Origin: Haliclona indistincta
Lineage: Eukaryota > Porifera > Demospongiae > Haplosclerida > Chalinidae
Assembly: GCA_964017065.1 (NCBI GenBank)
Contig: OZ024785.1
Coordinates: forward strand, 9,441,086-9,505,085
Reading direction: 5' to 3'
Length of the DNA: 64,000 nt
Within the stretch, counting starts at the first letter, position 1. The number at the start of each line of letters is the position of its first letter. The position numbers and the translations under genes are program-made. Below the pieces are notes generated by a model. That model was not told the DNA's origin and did not search any database. It was given only the letters and a program-made list of their open reading frames with translations. This document shows, piece after piece, positions 48,301-59,297 of this stretch.

Positions 48301-51300
48301 CAACTATAGAAAGGTCGATCCCGTTGCCGGGACCGGAGACACAGCCTTATTAAAATATACAAAAATGTGCTAGTGTCCCATTCTGTCTTGTGTAATAAAG
48401 CTATGCCCTATGTAGGGATGAACGAGAAAACAAGATGGCGGCTACATACAATGTATTAGCGTTCAAACGCTGATATTTCGCCTGGTGATGAATTTTATAC
48501 GTCCAAAGACGCTTAAATCTGCTATCTGGCGTTGCCCCATCTTACAGTAGCAAGGAGATCGAGATTGTTACTAAAGTGACGAACCTGGAAACGGTGAAAA
48601 TCGAGTTTCGTCATCTTCGTTTTCTTCTTTCTTTCTTCCACTCGCCTAGCACCTTTACGTGAGCAGTGCCGAGACCAAAACACCCACGAACAGTCGTGAA
48701 ATTCACCTGGCATGTGCCTTTTGAACTTAGTTTTTAGCGAAACGGCGATATAAATTCCGCGATTTCTCGATCGTGATCCATTGTCAGCTAAGTGTTAGAC
48801 GCCATTAACCCTTTCGGGACTGAAATGTTGTCAAAAGACAACAGCTCATTAGTATTCATAATAATACAATTGCTAATGATATGCTAATGATATTCAGGCG
48901 GCTTCAAGTAGCGTGAAACCACCTGCTTTGTCGGCGCCAAGTCGGATCTTTTATCTTTACAAGCTTCCGCTGTCGGCGCTTTGAACATCAAAGGGAAAAC
49001 TGAGTGAACAACTCTTTTTTTTTTTTTTTTTTTTTTTTGAAGGGAAACACCAGTATTGTGCTTGTATGATCATCTCTGTGTGCAGTGCTTGCTTGCGCCT
49101 AGCCGCGTAACAGCCATGGGTTGCGGGAAGCAAGCGCCAATGGTTAGTCCGTCGTAGACACTAAAATAGTGGACCAGAAGAGTCTAGCGACCAGCATGAG
49201 CTTCAAGCAACAACTACAAACCTCTGGTAGCTTTAGAAGCATTGCCAGACTTGCACATGGCAACATAAAGCACCAAACTGACTAAAGATGTAACACCAGA
49301 TCATGGGTGATGCTGCAGACAGTGTGATCATGCCTAGAGTACTACAGGAGCGTGGTAGTGTTGCCACTGACCTAGTAGATGTCTCAGCAGAGAACCTTGG
49401 GGCTGTCAGTGAATGACACAGTGCTGGTTTCAGCCGTCCAGGTGCTGTCTAGCGTTTCAAATGCAAGAAGGACTACAGGTGAATCGCTTGTCAGTAATTG
49501 TAAAGCAATTCAACACCTAAAATCGACTACAGAATCAGGCAAAGGTGGGTACAAAAGCACGCCATTTCTAACAGTACCAGCAGAAGAAACCACACCCACC
49601 ATAATAACCACACCCCGTTACGCCCTATCTACAGTGGCCACACCCTATCAACGTGGTTCGACTGTCGCACTGTAAGGGATCAGAGGAGGTCGGACGCAAT
49701 TAACCTTTACCTAATAATTGCGAACTTTTAATGAAATTCTTCTACACTCACGTGATTGAAAAGTAATCTTAATTTTTAATTGACGGGACTTCCTCTCTGC
49801 TGATGAGTAGTGGACGAAAGCGCGAGAGGGGGCTGCCTACTGGTTCTACCCCTCACCTGCCATTCAAATCTAGGAGCTTGTCGCGAACAGCTGGTAAGAC
49901 TGTCGAAGTTCAGCGCTTTCAGTTGTCATTCGCTACGTCGCTACTCATCAGCAGAGAGGAAGTCCCGTCAATTAAAAATTAAGATTACTTTTCAATCACG
50001 TGAGTGTAGAAGAATTTCATTAAAAGTTCGCAATTATTAGGTAAAGGTTAATTGCGTCCGACCTCCTCTGGTAAGGGATAATAATTATAGTGATTGCGCA
50101 ATACGCACGTGACCAAGCCGTGGTTAGCGCACGTGACCAAGCTGTGGTTAGCGCACGTGACCAAGCACAAGCTTGAGTATCGCCACGCCGTATAGATCAC
50201 GGAGAACACATATTATTTGTCTGGAGTCTTCGAAGAACGGTAAGCTAGCAAGCGCAGAATCACCATTCTGCCTTGCCAGATAATAGCCGCCGTAAACAAG
50301 TGTGGGCGGGGCTCGTATGCACTGTATTCATGCATGCGTTGGCGAGCTGATATCTACAGCATAAGAATTATTTAGCTACAAGTTTAAAATTGTTAATAAT
50401 AAAGAAAAGCCATCAACAACAGGAAAAGCAAACCAATGGCGGTGGAAACAAAGATGGCACAGTAATTGCATGATATTGAACTGTACTTCACTGAAAAAGA
50501 AAAAAGGACACAAACAAGAAAATTAAAAAGATTTCTATCGAAATCAAAAGGATGTAGGGTTGTGAAATCTACCACTGGTCAACAATGTAAACTAACAAGG
50601 AACAAGCATGGAATGGTAACACGATTGACTTGCTAACAGACCATAGATCCCTACATCAGTGGCTGTACATAAGCTGTCACAAGCTGAATGCACGTCAGGT
50701 GACAGTCAACAGCAACAAGCTAAGCTGAACTAGCTATAGTCAACTACAGCAGCCACTGATGTAGGGATCTATAGTCTGTTAGCATGTCAATCGTGTTACC
50801 ATTCCATGCTTGTTCCTTGTTAGTTTACATTGTTGACCAGTGGTAGATTTCACAACCCTACATCCTTTTGATTTCAATAGAAATCTTTTTAATTTTCTTG
50901 TAGATCTGGTATCTTTCATGCACTTAAATTCCGCGAATGAAACAATTTGCAAAAATTTATTGTTCAATACAATTTTGGTGCTCTTTAAAATCATGAAAAT
51001 TAGGTCCCACTAAAAATTTACTAAGTCAATTTTTGTGCTGTAAAAAATACTGGCCCTACAGTACATCATGAACCAGGCACATTAGGTGCAAGTGTAGTTG
51101 TTAAGCTATTTTGTATACCCTTGTAAATATCAGGACATTTTCTGATATATTTTTGCATGATGAGCCAGGATCACACGTGAGTGGATCTAGTCCTTTCCGG
51201 AAGGTGATTACTGGAGTGGGCAATCCATTAGAAACACAAGTTAATCTCACTTCCGTCGAGTCAAGGAGACAGCCCAATGAAGATGTGAGACTAACCAAGG

Positions 51301-54300
51301 TAGGTGGTACTATTAGGGGAGAGATAATACCATTCATTTAGACACAATGAATACTCACGAGGGGGAGACACCAGCTGAGCAGGTGTAGTGATTGGTTCAG
51401 TTCGTGTGTCATCTATCATCGCAGAATAGTTACCAATTGTTGCATCATTCACCATCAGAATGGTAAGATTTGACTGTACACAAGAAAATAAAGCTATCAC
51501 ACAAGCACACAACAGCAAGTTGCATGCATTGCCATCAAAAATTGATGACCACTCAACGTCTTCTGAATACTACTAGTAATGTCAAATTTAGCAAGATTCT
51601 TAGGAGAATTAAAGCTAGGGAGAAGTCCCCCAGTAGTTGAATCTCCTGGAATTACAACAGGAACTTAAAAGAGAATTAACAGAAGTAACTATAGCCAGCT
51701 TCCCCAGATAAGGATTAGGTTATGTGTTACATAGATGGATTAGTTGGAAGTAGTTTCCAAGCACGGAACCCAAACACACACACACACCTTCCTTCCTTCC
51801 TTTCTACTCCCAATAAACGATCACGCAGCCCCCCGCTAGGGGGAGGGCAAGATTCAAGAGTCACTACACCACTTTGAGGAGGGGTTGAACTTCGACCGAC
51901 ACACACACACACACACACACACATGCGTGCACATAATATCATTTATCCTCACCATATAGAAGTGGTCATCTCCTCTCTCCTCTTCTACAATACTGCCTAT
52001 CTCATAGTTGCTGTCATTGACTGATATAGCTGCTCCATTCACTCTCCATGTAATGGTTGGGAGTGTGTCTGCCCTGACCTCCAACTGAAGGGTCACTGGC
52101 ATACCACGCATCACTATCGTCTTTTTGGACTCTGTTTCAACCGGTGATGATTGGTAAAATGACAAGAGCGGTCTCACTACAAAGAACAGCATAATTGTTA
52201 AACACAGCAAACATACCCTATAAGGAATAGACATTACTCATAACAATGACTGTATGCTAGTATACAACCAAAATGACTCACAAACAGGGAATGCACTATC
52301 CTACAAGGGACAGTGGATGAAAACATAAACTCACATTGCATACAGCTTAGCTCCATTTTCACATTACAACATAACGTTACTTTGTCACTATTCACTTTTT
52401 GCATTCAAATGCAACCGTCCCTGACGTATTAACACTCACCTGGATCGGAGATGATGAGGCCCCATGTACGAGTTTCAAAAGTGCCTAGTTGTTGAGAGTA
52501 CCAGTGGCACTGATACACACCGTTGTCAGCAGGTGAGGCACTGGAGATGACGTGAGTTGTGGCAGATGAAGTGGTCAAAGTGTTTCTGTACCTAGCAAAC
52601 TGGACACCAGTACCAGTTGCTGTGCAGTTGAAGGAGAGAGCTTGACCAGTGAATCCTCTGATAATCCCAGAGGGGACAGTAGATTGAACTACAAGTGGAT
52701 CTAAAGAACACAATTATAGTGATTATTGAGGCTTTGAATATGAGACAGTAGTGGTGAGGGTGCAATGTAATTACCCAGAACTGTGATATTAGAATCTATT
52801 TGACTTTCACTAATTGAAGTTCCACCATTTTGCAGAGAAATGACGTACTGCAAATTATCAGCACCAGCCAAATCACTTCCAGAATATGTCACTGATAGAT
52901 TCCGAGAACTTTCAACAGTTCCAGGAAACTCGTTTAAATATAACTGGCCAACGTCTCCATTAGTAGCACCAATGTAGTATACGATATAGCTTTCCATTAG
53001 ATCAGAGACTATTACATTTTGTGGAGGATGATATGCCACGAAACCGGGTGGATCAAACATAGCTGAGGAAACTCAGTGAAAATTTTTAAATTTCATGTAT
53101 AAAGCAACTTACCAACTTCAATCAAGTTATACATGGTTGGTGAAAATTCAGTTAAAGATTCATTTACATTAGTCACTTCACATTGATAGTTCACTGGTCC
53201 AAAAATCGTATTAACATCAGCGCTCTCTAGATTGTATATAACCAAATACTGTCCATCATCAAGGAAACGATACTTCAACACTGGAAAGACAGTTTCAGTG
53301 ATTGCGACTCCGTTCATACGCCAGGTTATAGCAGGCTGAGGTGAGGATGGTAGCACACCACAGTCCATGGCTACAGCATGTGTTAGCCTCACTGTGACAT
53401 TACTAACACCTGGTGAAGTCGAGAATCCTCCAAAAACTGAGAAAACAAAAATTTATAGTTTGTTGGTTATTTAGTTGTTGTTTTTTGTGTACATAACAGT
53501 GCAAGTTTGTACACTAATGTCTTCTCGGTTTTTGCAACAAAATTATATTGCTTCGATCCTTTCACAGTATGTTTGCACTGGCTGTGTCTCACTGACAACT
53601 ATAGAGGTTCAAGTTGGTCTGCCCACACCTGCTGTGCAGGGAGGCACAGTCAGTACTCCTGTGAGCTCCTAGCACGAGTTCCTGGAGTTGCACTGCACAG
53701 ACCTCCTTAGTGGAACGAGTATATTAAATTAGCATAATATGATAGCTACAGGCTAATAGATATAAACCATCTAATGATTAGGTAATAAGTAAAGTGCATG
53801 AGGTATACAATGAAGGAGTCAGTATGACACCAGTTAAGCAGTTGCATGTATTATGCATCAACTGTACAGCTAGTGAAAATGTTAGTAATAATAGGTTTAA
53901 GTGTTTACTCACATGCTCTGCGCACTCTCAGTGACCTGGTTCGAGCAGTCCCTACATTGTTCATAGCTATACAGAAGTACTCAATCATATCTCCTGCCGT
54001 CAAGCTATCAATAGTGATTGTCAACATCAGATTAGTTGTGACATTAGCGCTAGTGTCTGTAATCCCATCAGTAACAGGTGTCTCTACTGAGTTTACAACA
54101 CGCCTCCACATGAGAGTGGTCATGGTGTAAAAAGGAGAGGAACAGGTGACATTGTAATTGGCTTGATCGGAGACAGTCACTTCGGAGTCGACGGTGTCTA
54201 AACTCAAACTAGGCAGAACTCCAACATCTGTGGAGGAAAATGGTGACTTGCTGGTAACAGATCGCATAAATTCATTATCTCTATGAGTATGAAGTCAGTT

Positions 54301-54770
54301 ACTAAAATTCCATATCTACTGCAAAGCATGCTCCATTTGCAAATGTTTACTCATCAACATGAACCCTAGGTGGCTAAAAATTTAATACCGTGAAAGTTTG
54401 TAATACACAATGCCACGAATCGGACACGAATATTTCAGTCGAGTGTAGCCGCCATCTTGTTTTCGTACCAACCCACATAACAGACGTATTCGCATGATCT
54501 TCAAAGTTATAGCACTCTAGTAAGCATTCGCATCGCTTATGTGCACACAAAGTACCTACTCGTACAGTCAAAATTTCTACCAGCTGAGGCGGCAGAGTAG
54601 CGATTGGCAACTTTTAGACAAAAAAAATTTAAAATGTATATTACACGACAAGAAAAACTACCTATATGACTTGCGAGTGAGCCGTTTGGAGAATAGCTGA
54701 GAAGTATCAACAAGATGAAGGCGAACCACCCGCAGTGAGGTAAGTGCAAATTTGTCCGAGTCGACGACAT
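45377..54770 (-). CDS. Ig-superfamily transmembrane receptor D with three alternative tail exons
   Basis: Exons: 54662-54770, 53913-54227, 53113-53436, 52775-53062, 52440-52700, 51953-52176, 51359-51473, 51119-51309, 46577-46682 and 46084-46525, then one of 45816-46035, 45537-45765 or 45377-45542. That gives 846-867 residues. The first five exons parallel receptor C (signal peptide plus four Ig-like domains). Added are an Ig domain over exons 6-7, another over exons 8-9 (LTCVSNG...DSDQYSCLATN) and a last one (LNCIVSG...GTYRCTV) followed by a TM segment. All three last exons accept phase 2, each carries its own stop, and all encode tyrosine-rich tails (AYSSTQL, NVSYITS, EYVHYGY; CIYAEV, NVCYDSF; FSYARE, NVCYDSF). 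The 4.4-kb intron after 51119 is filled with nested transposable elements. Confidence 0.8.
47144..47444. mobile_element. 301-bp MITE, CAGTGGCGGATCTAGG termini, 5-bp TSD
   Basis: Terminal inverted repeats CAGTGGCGGATCTAGG / CCTAGATCCGCCACTG are perfect, with GTAGT duplicated on both sides (47139-47143, 47445-47449). A second, interrupted copy is at 59563-60117. The superfamily is not certain; termini of this type occur in hAT-like and other animal MITEs. Confidence 0.85.
47715..48347. mobile_element. Foldback element with tRNA-like insert and short tandem repeats
   Basis: The left arm (47716-47770, 'ggtcccggcaacgggatcg') is inverted at 48218-48268 and again at 48288-48346. Between the arms lie a tRNA-like sequence (47839-47920) and about five 27-31-bp units of 'cccgacgatccttagttagg' (48020-48149). 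Confidence 0.7.
47839..47920 (+). ncRNA. tRNA-like (SINE-head-like) pol III unit
   Basis: An A-box-like TGGCTCGATGGG (47846-47857) and a B-box GGGTTCAATCCC (47889-47900) lie about 31 bp apart, followed by a T7 run typical of pol III termination. The acceptor arms do not pair well, so this is more likely a tRNA-derived SINE head than a functional tRNA. Confidence 0.45.
48807..50089. mobile_element. Second insertion in family X copy 3 (unclassified)
   Basis: Family X copy 2 shows the empty site. The insert begins ATTAACCCTTTCGGGACTG and ends near TGTAAGGGATAAT, weakly inverted ends reminiscent of piggyBac-type CCCTTT termini, but the TTAA duplication is not clean. It includes a 22-nt T run (about 49017-49038) and the element at 49681-50070. 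Confidence 0.5.
49681..50070. mobile_element. 390-bp Mutator-like foldback MITE, 130-bp perfect TIRs, 9-bp TSD
   Basis: The first 130 bp (from CAGAGGAGGTCGGACGC) are an exact reverse complement of the last 130 bp. GTAAGGGAT is duplicated on both sides (49672-49680, 50071-50079). Long TIRs plus a 9-bp duplication are the signature of the Mutator/MULE superfamily. Perfect arms imply recent insertion. Confidence 0.85.
50515..50900. repeat. Hairpin of family X copy 3
   Basis: Inverted arms of about 150 bp around a short loop, matching the hairpins at 13150-13538 and 15453-15842. Confidence 0.85.
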
Positions 54771-55039
54771 TCTTTCTGTCTCCGCTGCCGCCTGCCGGGG
54801 TGACTCCTCCGGAGTCTAGCTGCGCGCCCAGCACTGCAGGCTGCGAGGCTGCGTGCTGAAGAATGGCAATCAGTCGCCCGTATCAGAAATGGTTACGCCG
54901 GGTCAGTTCCTCGAGCTGGACGATGTTTTTAACACTGGACACTTTAGTCAGAAACATTGTACTGAAGTTAGCAGCACATTCTAGAGGGTGTGGTTACAAA
55001 CCGCAACTATCGAATGTGAATCTTACAGTGCAAGAAAAT
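54771..55039. other. Upstream region of Ig receptor D, possible divergent start
   Basis: The spacer contains a + strand ATG at 54863 with an open stretch of about 70 codons. Its context ('gctgcgag...gaatgg') resembles the + strand ATG upstream of receptor C (44852). It runs into repeat family X at about 55040. I do not recognise the peptide; it may be the broken first exon of a divergent gene. Confidence 0.3.
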
Positions 55040-55371
55040 AAGATTCTAACGAAATCAAAAGGATGTAGAGATGAAGAAATCTGCTACTGGCCCACAATGT
55101 AAACCAACAATGAACTAGCATGGAATGGTAACACCAGAGATAATATATACAGGGATAAGAAACTCATTTACGGTACCATATCAAAATGTATTACGTGACG
55201 TCATCAGTCTGAAACAGCCCGCGTTATGCTCATTAACTGCTCGGCGACTCACACTTGACAGAGAAACTCGCTCTGTAGCAACTTTCCGCGTCCTGTTGTC
55301 TCTATACACCGACTTCCTTTCTACTTCTCGAGGGTGTTACAGTCGCGCTGTGGTGTTTATTCGTAGTGGTG

Positions 55372-55893
55372 ATGGAGATACACGATTCTGAAACCGATCT
55401 TCAACCGAGGTAAGCGGCTATTTGTATTGCCTGTAAACTGTAGACACGTTTACTTCGAAGTGTTCGGGTATACTTGGCTAGCTCCAGTACTTATTCAATG
55501 TGAATGTGTCGGTGTGTTGTTTAGTCAAGGTTTTATGTTCCTAGGCGCCGTTTACGGCGAGTAAAAAGCAAATTGTTTCCATCTCTCGTGGCCTATGGTG
55601 ACTATAGTATTGACACGTTTTCTCTTACAAGCTTACAGTATGAGTATGCATATGCCTGTAGGTAAGTAGAGTGTATGTTGGAATGTTGTTATACTTCGTA
55701 AAATTTGAACTGCAATAGTATCTAAAAGAGCTATACCCACTGAAAGTATCATGTAATTTGTATTGTTCTCCCATTTTGTAGGCGTGGCAAGTCTTGGAAG
55801 GAAGAAGTAAAGGCAAACTTGGGCTCAAAAGGAAGTCACATGTTCAGCAGAAGCCAGCTCCATCACAGCCTATCCCTCCCAGTGACTCAGTAG
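55372..55893 (+). CDS. Possible small two-exon ORF inside the transposon-like element
   Basis: ATG at 55372, exon to 55409 with a strong GTAAGC donor, and a second exon 55782-55893 after TTTTGTAG. The frame stays open to TAG, giving a ~49-residue basic peptide beginning MEIHDSETDLQPR. It may be an accessory or captured gene fragment. I do not recognise it, and it may be chance. Confidence 0.25.
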
Positions 55894-55975
55894 TATAGCA
55901 ATTTCAAAGCAATAATAATATATAATATATTTACAATAATTAATTATAATAATGTAGCAATTTTAAAGTCAAGCT

Positions 55976-56232
55976 AGCACATGCATGTTTCAAAGCCTTT
56001 GCCAACAGAGAACTCGTGGTAAGGCTTATCCAGCTTGGAAGTTACAGATCGCCTAAGTCGCTTGACGGAGTCTAGCATCTGCTCATACGATCGCCTCATA
56101 CGTTCGACTAGCTTCTGCCGTCGAACGAATTAGCCATTCGACAACTTCTTTGTCCAGACAAAGAAGTTGTCGAATGGCTTCCACGTACAGGCAGTGTCAC
56201 TTTCCAGCTCGTCTAGGTCCAGCAATAGCTGA
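55976..56232 (-). pseudogene. Coding-like remnant on the - strand of the same element
   Basis: Two open stretches face each other across the 56133-56178 hairpin: an acidic one (LLLDLDELESD) upstream and a basic one (RMRRSYEQMLDSVKRLRR...) ending at a TAG near 55976. The hairpin has duplicated and inverted part of the reading frame and put in a stop. The family is not recognised. Confidence 0.3.
56133..56178. repeat. Perfect 22-bp-arm hairpin with 2-nt loop
   Basis: GCCATTCGACAACTTCTTTG... is followed, after two bases, by its exact reverse complement. It looks like a palindromic duplication within the coding-like stretch. Confidence 0.9.
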
Positions 56233-56544
56233 TGATGTACGTCTGCTTACATGAAGTAGACATTTTGAGACGTCAAGTGACGTATCACGTTTATAACGCG
56301 GGTTGTTTCATTCGCTTAAATAGAGTTTCTTATCCCGGTTACGTAGTATATATTATCTCTGGTAACACAATAGACTTGCTAACAGACCATAGATCCTACA
56401 TCAGTGGCTGCTATGGCAGACTATAGCTAATTCAGCTAGTTGCCGTTGACTGACACCAGACATTAGCCTCGTACCCAGGCTCTCTGGCGGAGATTTAATT
56501 ATGCGTGGGTGTTGAAATGCGGGTGGGTGTTGAAATCGAATCGC

Positions 56545-58588
56545 ATTATTATTATTATTATTATTATTGAAAAACACACCACATAAGGTGTACATGTAGA
56601 TTTAAAATTAATGTTAATCAGTGGCAATTGTCCTTAGCATTAAGTCAATACAAGAGCTTCCCTGACAAATGTTAACAGTGCTTGATGACAGCAGGAAATC
56701 TCTTAATACTATAGCACATCTCTCATCATCATTGGAATATTCTTTTAAATAAGTTCGACCACAGAAAATATTGTGTCCAGAGAAAGTATAAGCCAAATCT
56801 TCGTTAAAGATCAGTTTGACCAAAGTGTTTGAGTTGTTTTTTGCATTTTTGATAAATTTAAGCGATCTTGAAGAAACCAAGTTATAAATACTTTGGACTC
56901 TAGCACATCGATGCAGGATACCGGTATGCGTTCTACGAGGTAATCTCCAGATACGCCGCAGACAGTTGTTTAATACAACCTCTAAACTCCTTAGACCAGG
57001 AGAAGAAATATTCCAAAGTTCGCAACCATACAGAGCTAGACAATATGATGAAAACAGATATGTCATAGGAATCGGTCCGATATTTGGAAAAGTAGAAAAT
57101 AAGCTATTAGCAGCCCTGGATAAATAACGAGATTTTAGCAGAATATCTTCATCGTCACAGAGATTATACTTTAGCTTGTTACCCAAGTGCACGACGGTAT
57201 TAGAAAATTGGAGAGGCGAGTCACAGAAGAGGAAATTAGAATTAATATTGTCAAAATCAGATACACCCAAACGAAAATTAATAAGCTGAGTCTTGAGAGG
57301 ATTGAAATGTAGACCAAGACAACTACCATGTGATTCACAAGTAGCAAGAAGGGTGCGTAATGCAGAGGCAGAAGGTGCCAAAAGCACTATATCATCTGCG
57401 TATGCAAGGGCGCCTGCATAATGGCTATTCCAAAAACAACCAACTCCAGTAGACTCAAGCTTTAAAAGCAGCTCATCTAGATAAATAGAAAACAATACAG
57501 GTGACAAAACACCACCCTGGCGAACTCCATTGGATACTGTGAAAGGAGAAGAGAGAGCATTTCTCCACCTCACAGATAAATTTTGCGTAGAGTACCAAGA
57601 ACTTAGCAAACGAACCACAGGCAAGGGAAGACCACGTGACACAAGCAGATCAAATAAGATGTCATGTCTGACAAGATCAAATGCCTTGGAAGCATCAAGA
57701 AAACATGCGAATACAGGAGATCCATTGTGGATGTATTTAGCAACTATCTGCTTAAGAACTCCAGTACAGAGAGCAGTTGAAGAACCATTTTTAAAACCAA
57801 ATTGGAAATCACTGGTGACTAAAAAGTGAGAGTAATCCAATAAGATACACCACTCAAGGATCTTACTAAGGGTGGACGCCAGAGCAATAGGCCTATAAGA
57901 ATCTGAGGAAGAAGGATTTTTACCAGGTTTGGGAATAGGCACAAGTACACAATTAACAAGTTGTGCAGGAAGAAAGCCATGGCGCAACAAAACAGAGAAA
58001 AAGTTAGCAAGTGGTTCAGCAATTACAGGGGCCGCAATAATAAAGTGATTGGAAACCAGGCTAGAGTCATCTTTCTTATCTCTTTTTAAGTGCTGGATAG
58101 CGTCTAAGACAGTCTCAAAGGAGAAGGCAGAAAAAATAGGATTATCTAAGGACTGACCAAGTGAACCAGAATTGAAAGAATGACACGCATGTTTGTTTAA
58201 AGTGATAGATAGTTTATCACGGAACAGCTCAGAGGTAGCTTTATCATCAATAACGCCATCTATTCGATGATGAGATGATGCCTGTGAAGTGCTTCGAAAT
58301 TTTTTGACATTCTGCCAGAAATCTTTTTTATTACAAATAGAAAAAGCTTTTGCTAGTTTTTCACGGGCAATATGCTCTCTTCTTCGCTTGAGTCGACGAA
58401 CTTCATATTTATAACGAGACTTTGATTTTTTCTTAATAACAGCAAGGACACCTGCAGAAGGGGAACCAGCTTCTAACCAAACCCTATACCAAAAATTTGC
58501 TTTATCTCTTAAATCTTTAGCAGCATCATTCCATCCAGGTACTTTGTGTTTGCGAACGGTAGGAGGAATAGAGGGTAAAGCATATGTA
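56545..58588 (-). mobile_element. LINE (non-LTR retrotransposon), reverse-transcriptase part, 5' truncated
   Basis: On the - strand the frame is open from about 58588 to the stop at 56614. It includes a basic endonuclease-RT linker, then the RT core: LVPIPKPGKNPS, SYRPIALASTLSKILE, FLDASKAFDLVRHD, NGVRQGGVLSPVLFS, and the catalytic YADDIVLLAP, followed by a C-terminal CELWNISSPGL region. It ends with an (AAT)n tail, seen as (ATT)n at 56545-56569, as in many LINEs of the CR1/Jockey-like group. The 5' end is cut by the foldback cluster starting at 58586. The RT frame has no internal stop, so this copy is fairly young though truncated. Confidence 0.9.
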
Positions 58589-58715
58589 CCGAGAAGCCCC
58601 GACCGGAAGTCACGTGCGCGAGCCGCGTTAGGCTAATGATTCCTAGTGTGTGCTCAGACTAGAGTCCATATTTATCACGTGATTGCCATGGCAACCAATC
58701 GGGGCTTCTCGGTAC
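58586..58715. mobile_element. Foldback MITE GTACCGAGAAGCCCC, copy 1
   Basis: A 130-bp element bounded by GTACCGAGAAGCCCC and its exact reverse complement. It abuts the truncated LINE. The longer copy at 58942-59192 is in the opposite orientation. Confidence 0.8.
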
Positions 58716-58780
58716 ATAATGCCGTTCGTGAACTTAGCCGATCCCCGATTTCAACGAACGGCATTACAGTTGTTTGCGAA

Positions 58781-58927
58781 GATCTTGCATAACGGAAGCG
58801 AAAGCGGAAGTATGACGTTGCCAATCAAACGCACGTAGGCGTGACTAACTGAAGCTGTACACGTGACGAAAAGTGAATTTGATTGGCCTGTGTCACACTT
58901 CCGCTTTCGCTTCCGTTATGCAAGATC
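58781..58927. mobile_element. Small foldback with 31-bp inverted ends
   Basis: GATCTTGCATAACGGAAGCG... (58781-58811) is matched in reverse at 58897-58927. It lies between the two GTACCGAGAAGCCCC elements and just after another short palindrome (58719-58767, around GCCGTTCGT...ACGAACGGC). Confidence 0.75.
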
Positions 58928-58941
58928 TAAAACAACTGTAT

Positions 58942-59192
58942 GTACCGAGAAGCCCCGATTGGTTGCCATGGCAATCACGTGATAAATATGGACTCTAGTC
59001 TGAGCACACACTAGGAAACATTAGCCTAACAACTAAATCCTAAACCCTAAACCTAAACCTAAACCTAAACCTGTTGGCTGTTCAATCCACCAAACAAGCC
59101 TTTATAGTGCTTCTATACGTGCGCGCGCGTAGATAATATAAGCCGCCGAAGGCGGCTCGCGCACGTGACTTCCGGTTGGGGCTTCTCGGTAC
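58942..59192. mobile_element. Foldback MITE GTACCGAGAAGCCCC, copy 2 (longer)
   Basis: Bounded by the same 15-bp inverted termini as copy 1 and shares its interior in inverted orientation. It has about 120 bp extra, including a telomere-like CCTAAA repeat at 59034-59072. Confidence 0.8.
59034..59072. repeat. Interstitial telomere-like (CCTAAA)n stretch
   Basis: Six or so units of cctaaa/ccctaaa in a row, a one-base variant of the animal telomere repeat TTAGGG on the opposite strand. It lies inside a MITE rather than at a chromosome end. Confidence 0.8.
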
Positions 59193-59297
59193 ATAATGCG
59201 ATAAGTTCACCTCATTCCAAACGGTTACGTCATAATGGGCGCGGTATAATCGTATTTAACCCTTTGAGCAACGTATAATAATTATTAATCACAATAG

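Larger units (their letters stand above)
46759..48405. mobile_element. 1.65-kb foldback element inserted in family X copy 3
   Basis: The ends CATAG...TTTATTACACAAGACAG and CTGTCTTGTGTAATAAAGCTATG are inverted. Host sequence CCCTATG is duplicated at both borders. It contains two further elements (47144-47444 and 47715-48347). No transposase was recognised. Confidence 0.75.
46731..50905. mobile_element. Repeat family X, copy 3, inverted and split by nested insertions
   Basis: Relative to copy 2 it is reversed: terminal stretch 46731-46758, body from 48413, hairpin 50515-50900. Two insertions split it: 46759-48405, flanked by a 7-bp duplication CCCTATG (46752-46758 and 48406-48412), and about 48807-50089. 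It lies wholly within an intron of receptor D. Confidence 0.8.
55135..56361. mobile_element. 1.2-kb DNA-transposon-like element with CAGAGATAATATATAC termini
   Basis: Inverted ends CAGAGATAATATATAC / GTATATATTATCTCTG, with a subterminal inverted match GGGATAAGAAACTC / GAGTTTCTTATCCC. A 7-bp duplication GTAACAC (55128-55134, 56362-56368) flanks it. It carries an internal 22-bp-arm hairpin (56133-56178) and coding-like stretches on both strands, but no recognisable transposase. Confidence 0.75.
55040..56465. mobile_element. Repeat family X, fragment (copy 4), split by an insertion
   Basis: Hairpin-arm sequence matches at 55040-55134 and 56362-56465. The element at 55135-56361 sits between them, with GTAACAC at both borders. 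Confidence 0.75.

Noticed and set aside
51550..51665. Possible extra exon of receptor D (- strand, after a TTCCAG acceptor)
   Set aside because: No donor gives a phase compatible with the next exon, and exons 51953-52176 and 51359-51473 already join in frame to complete the Ig domain.
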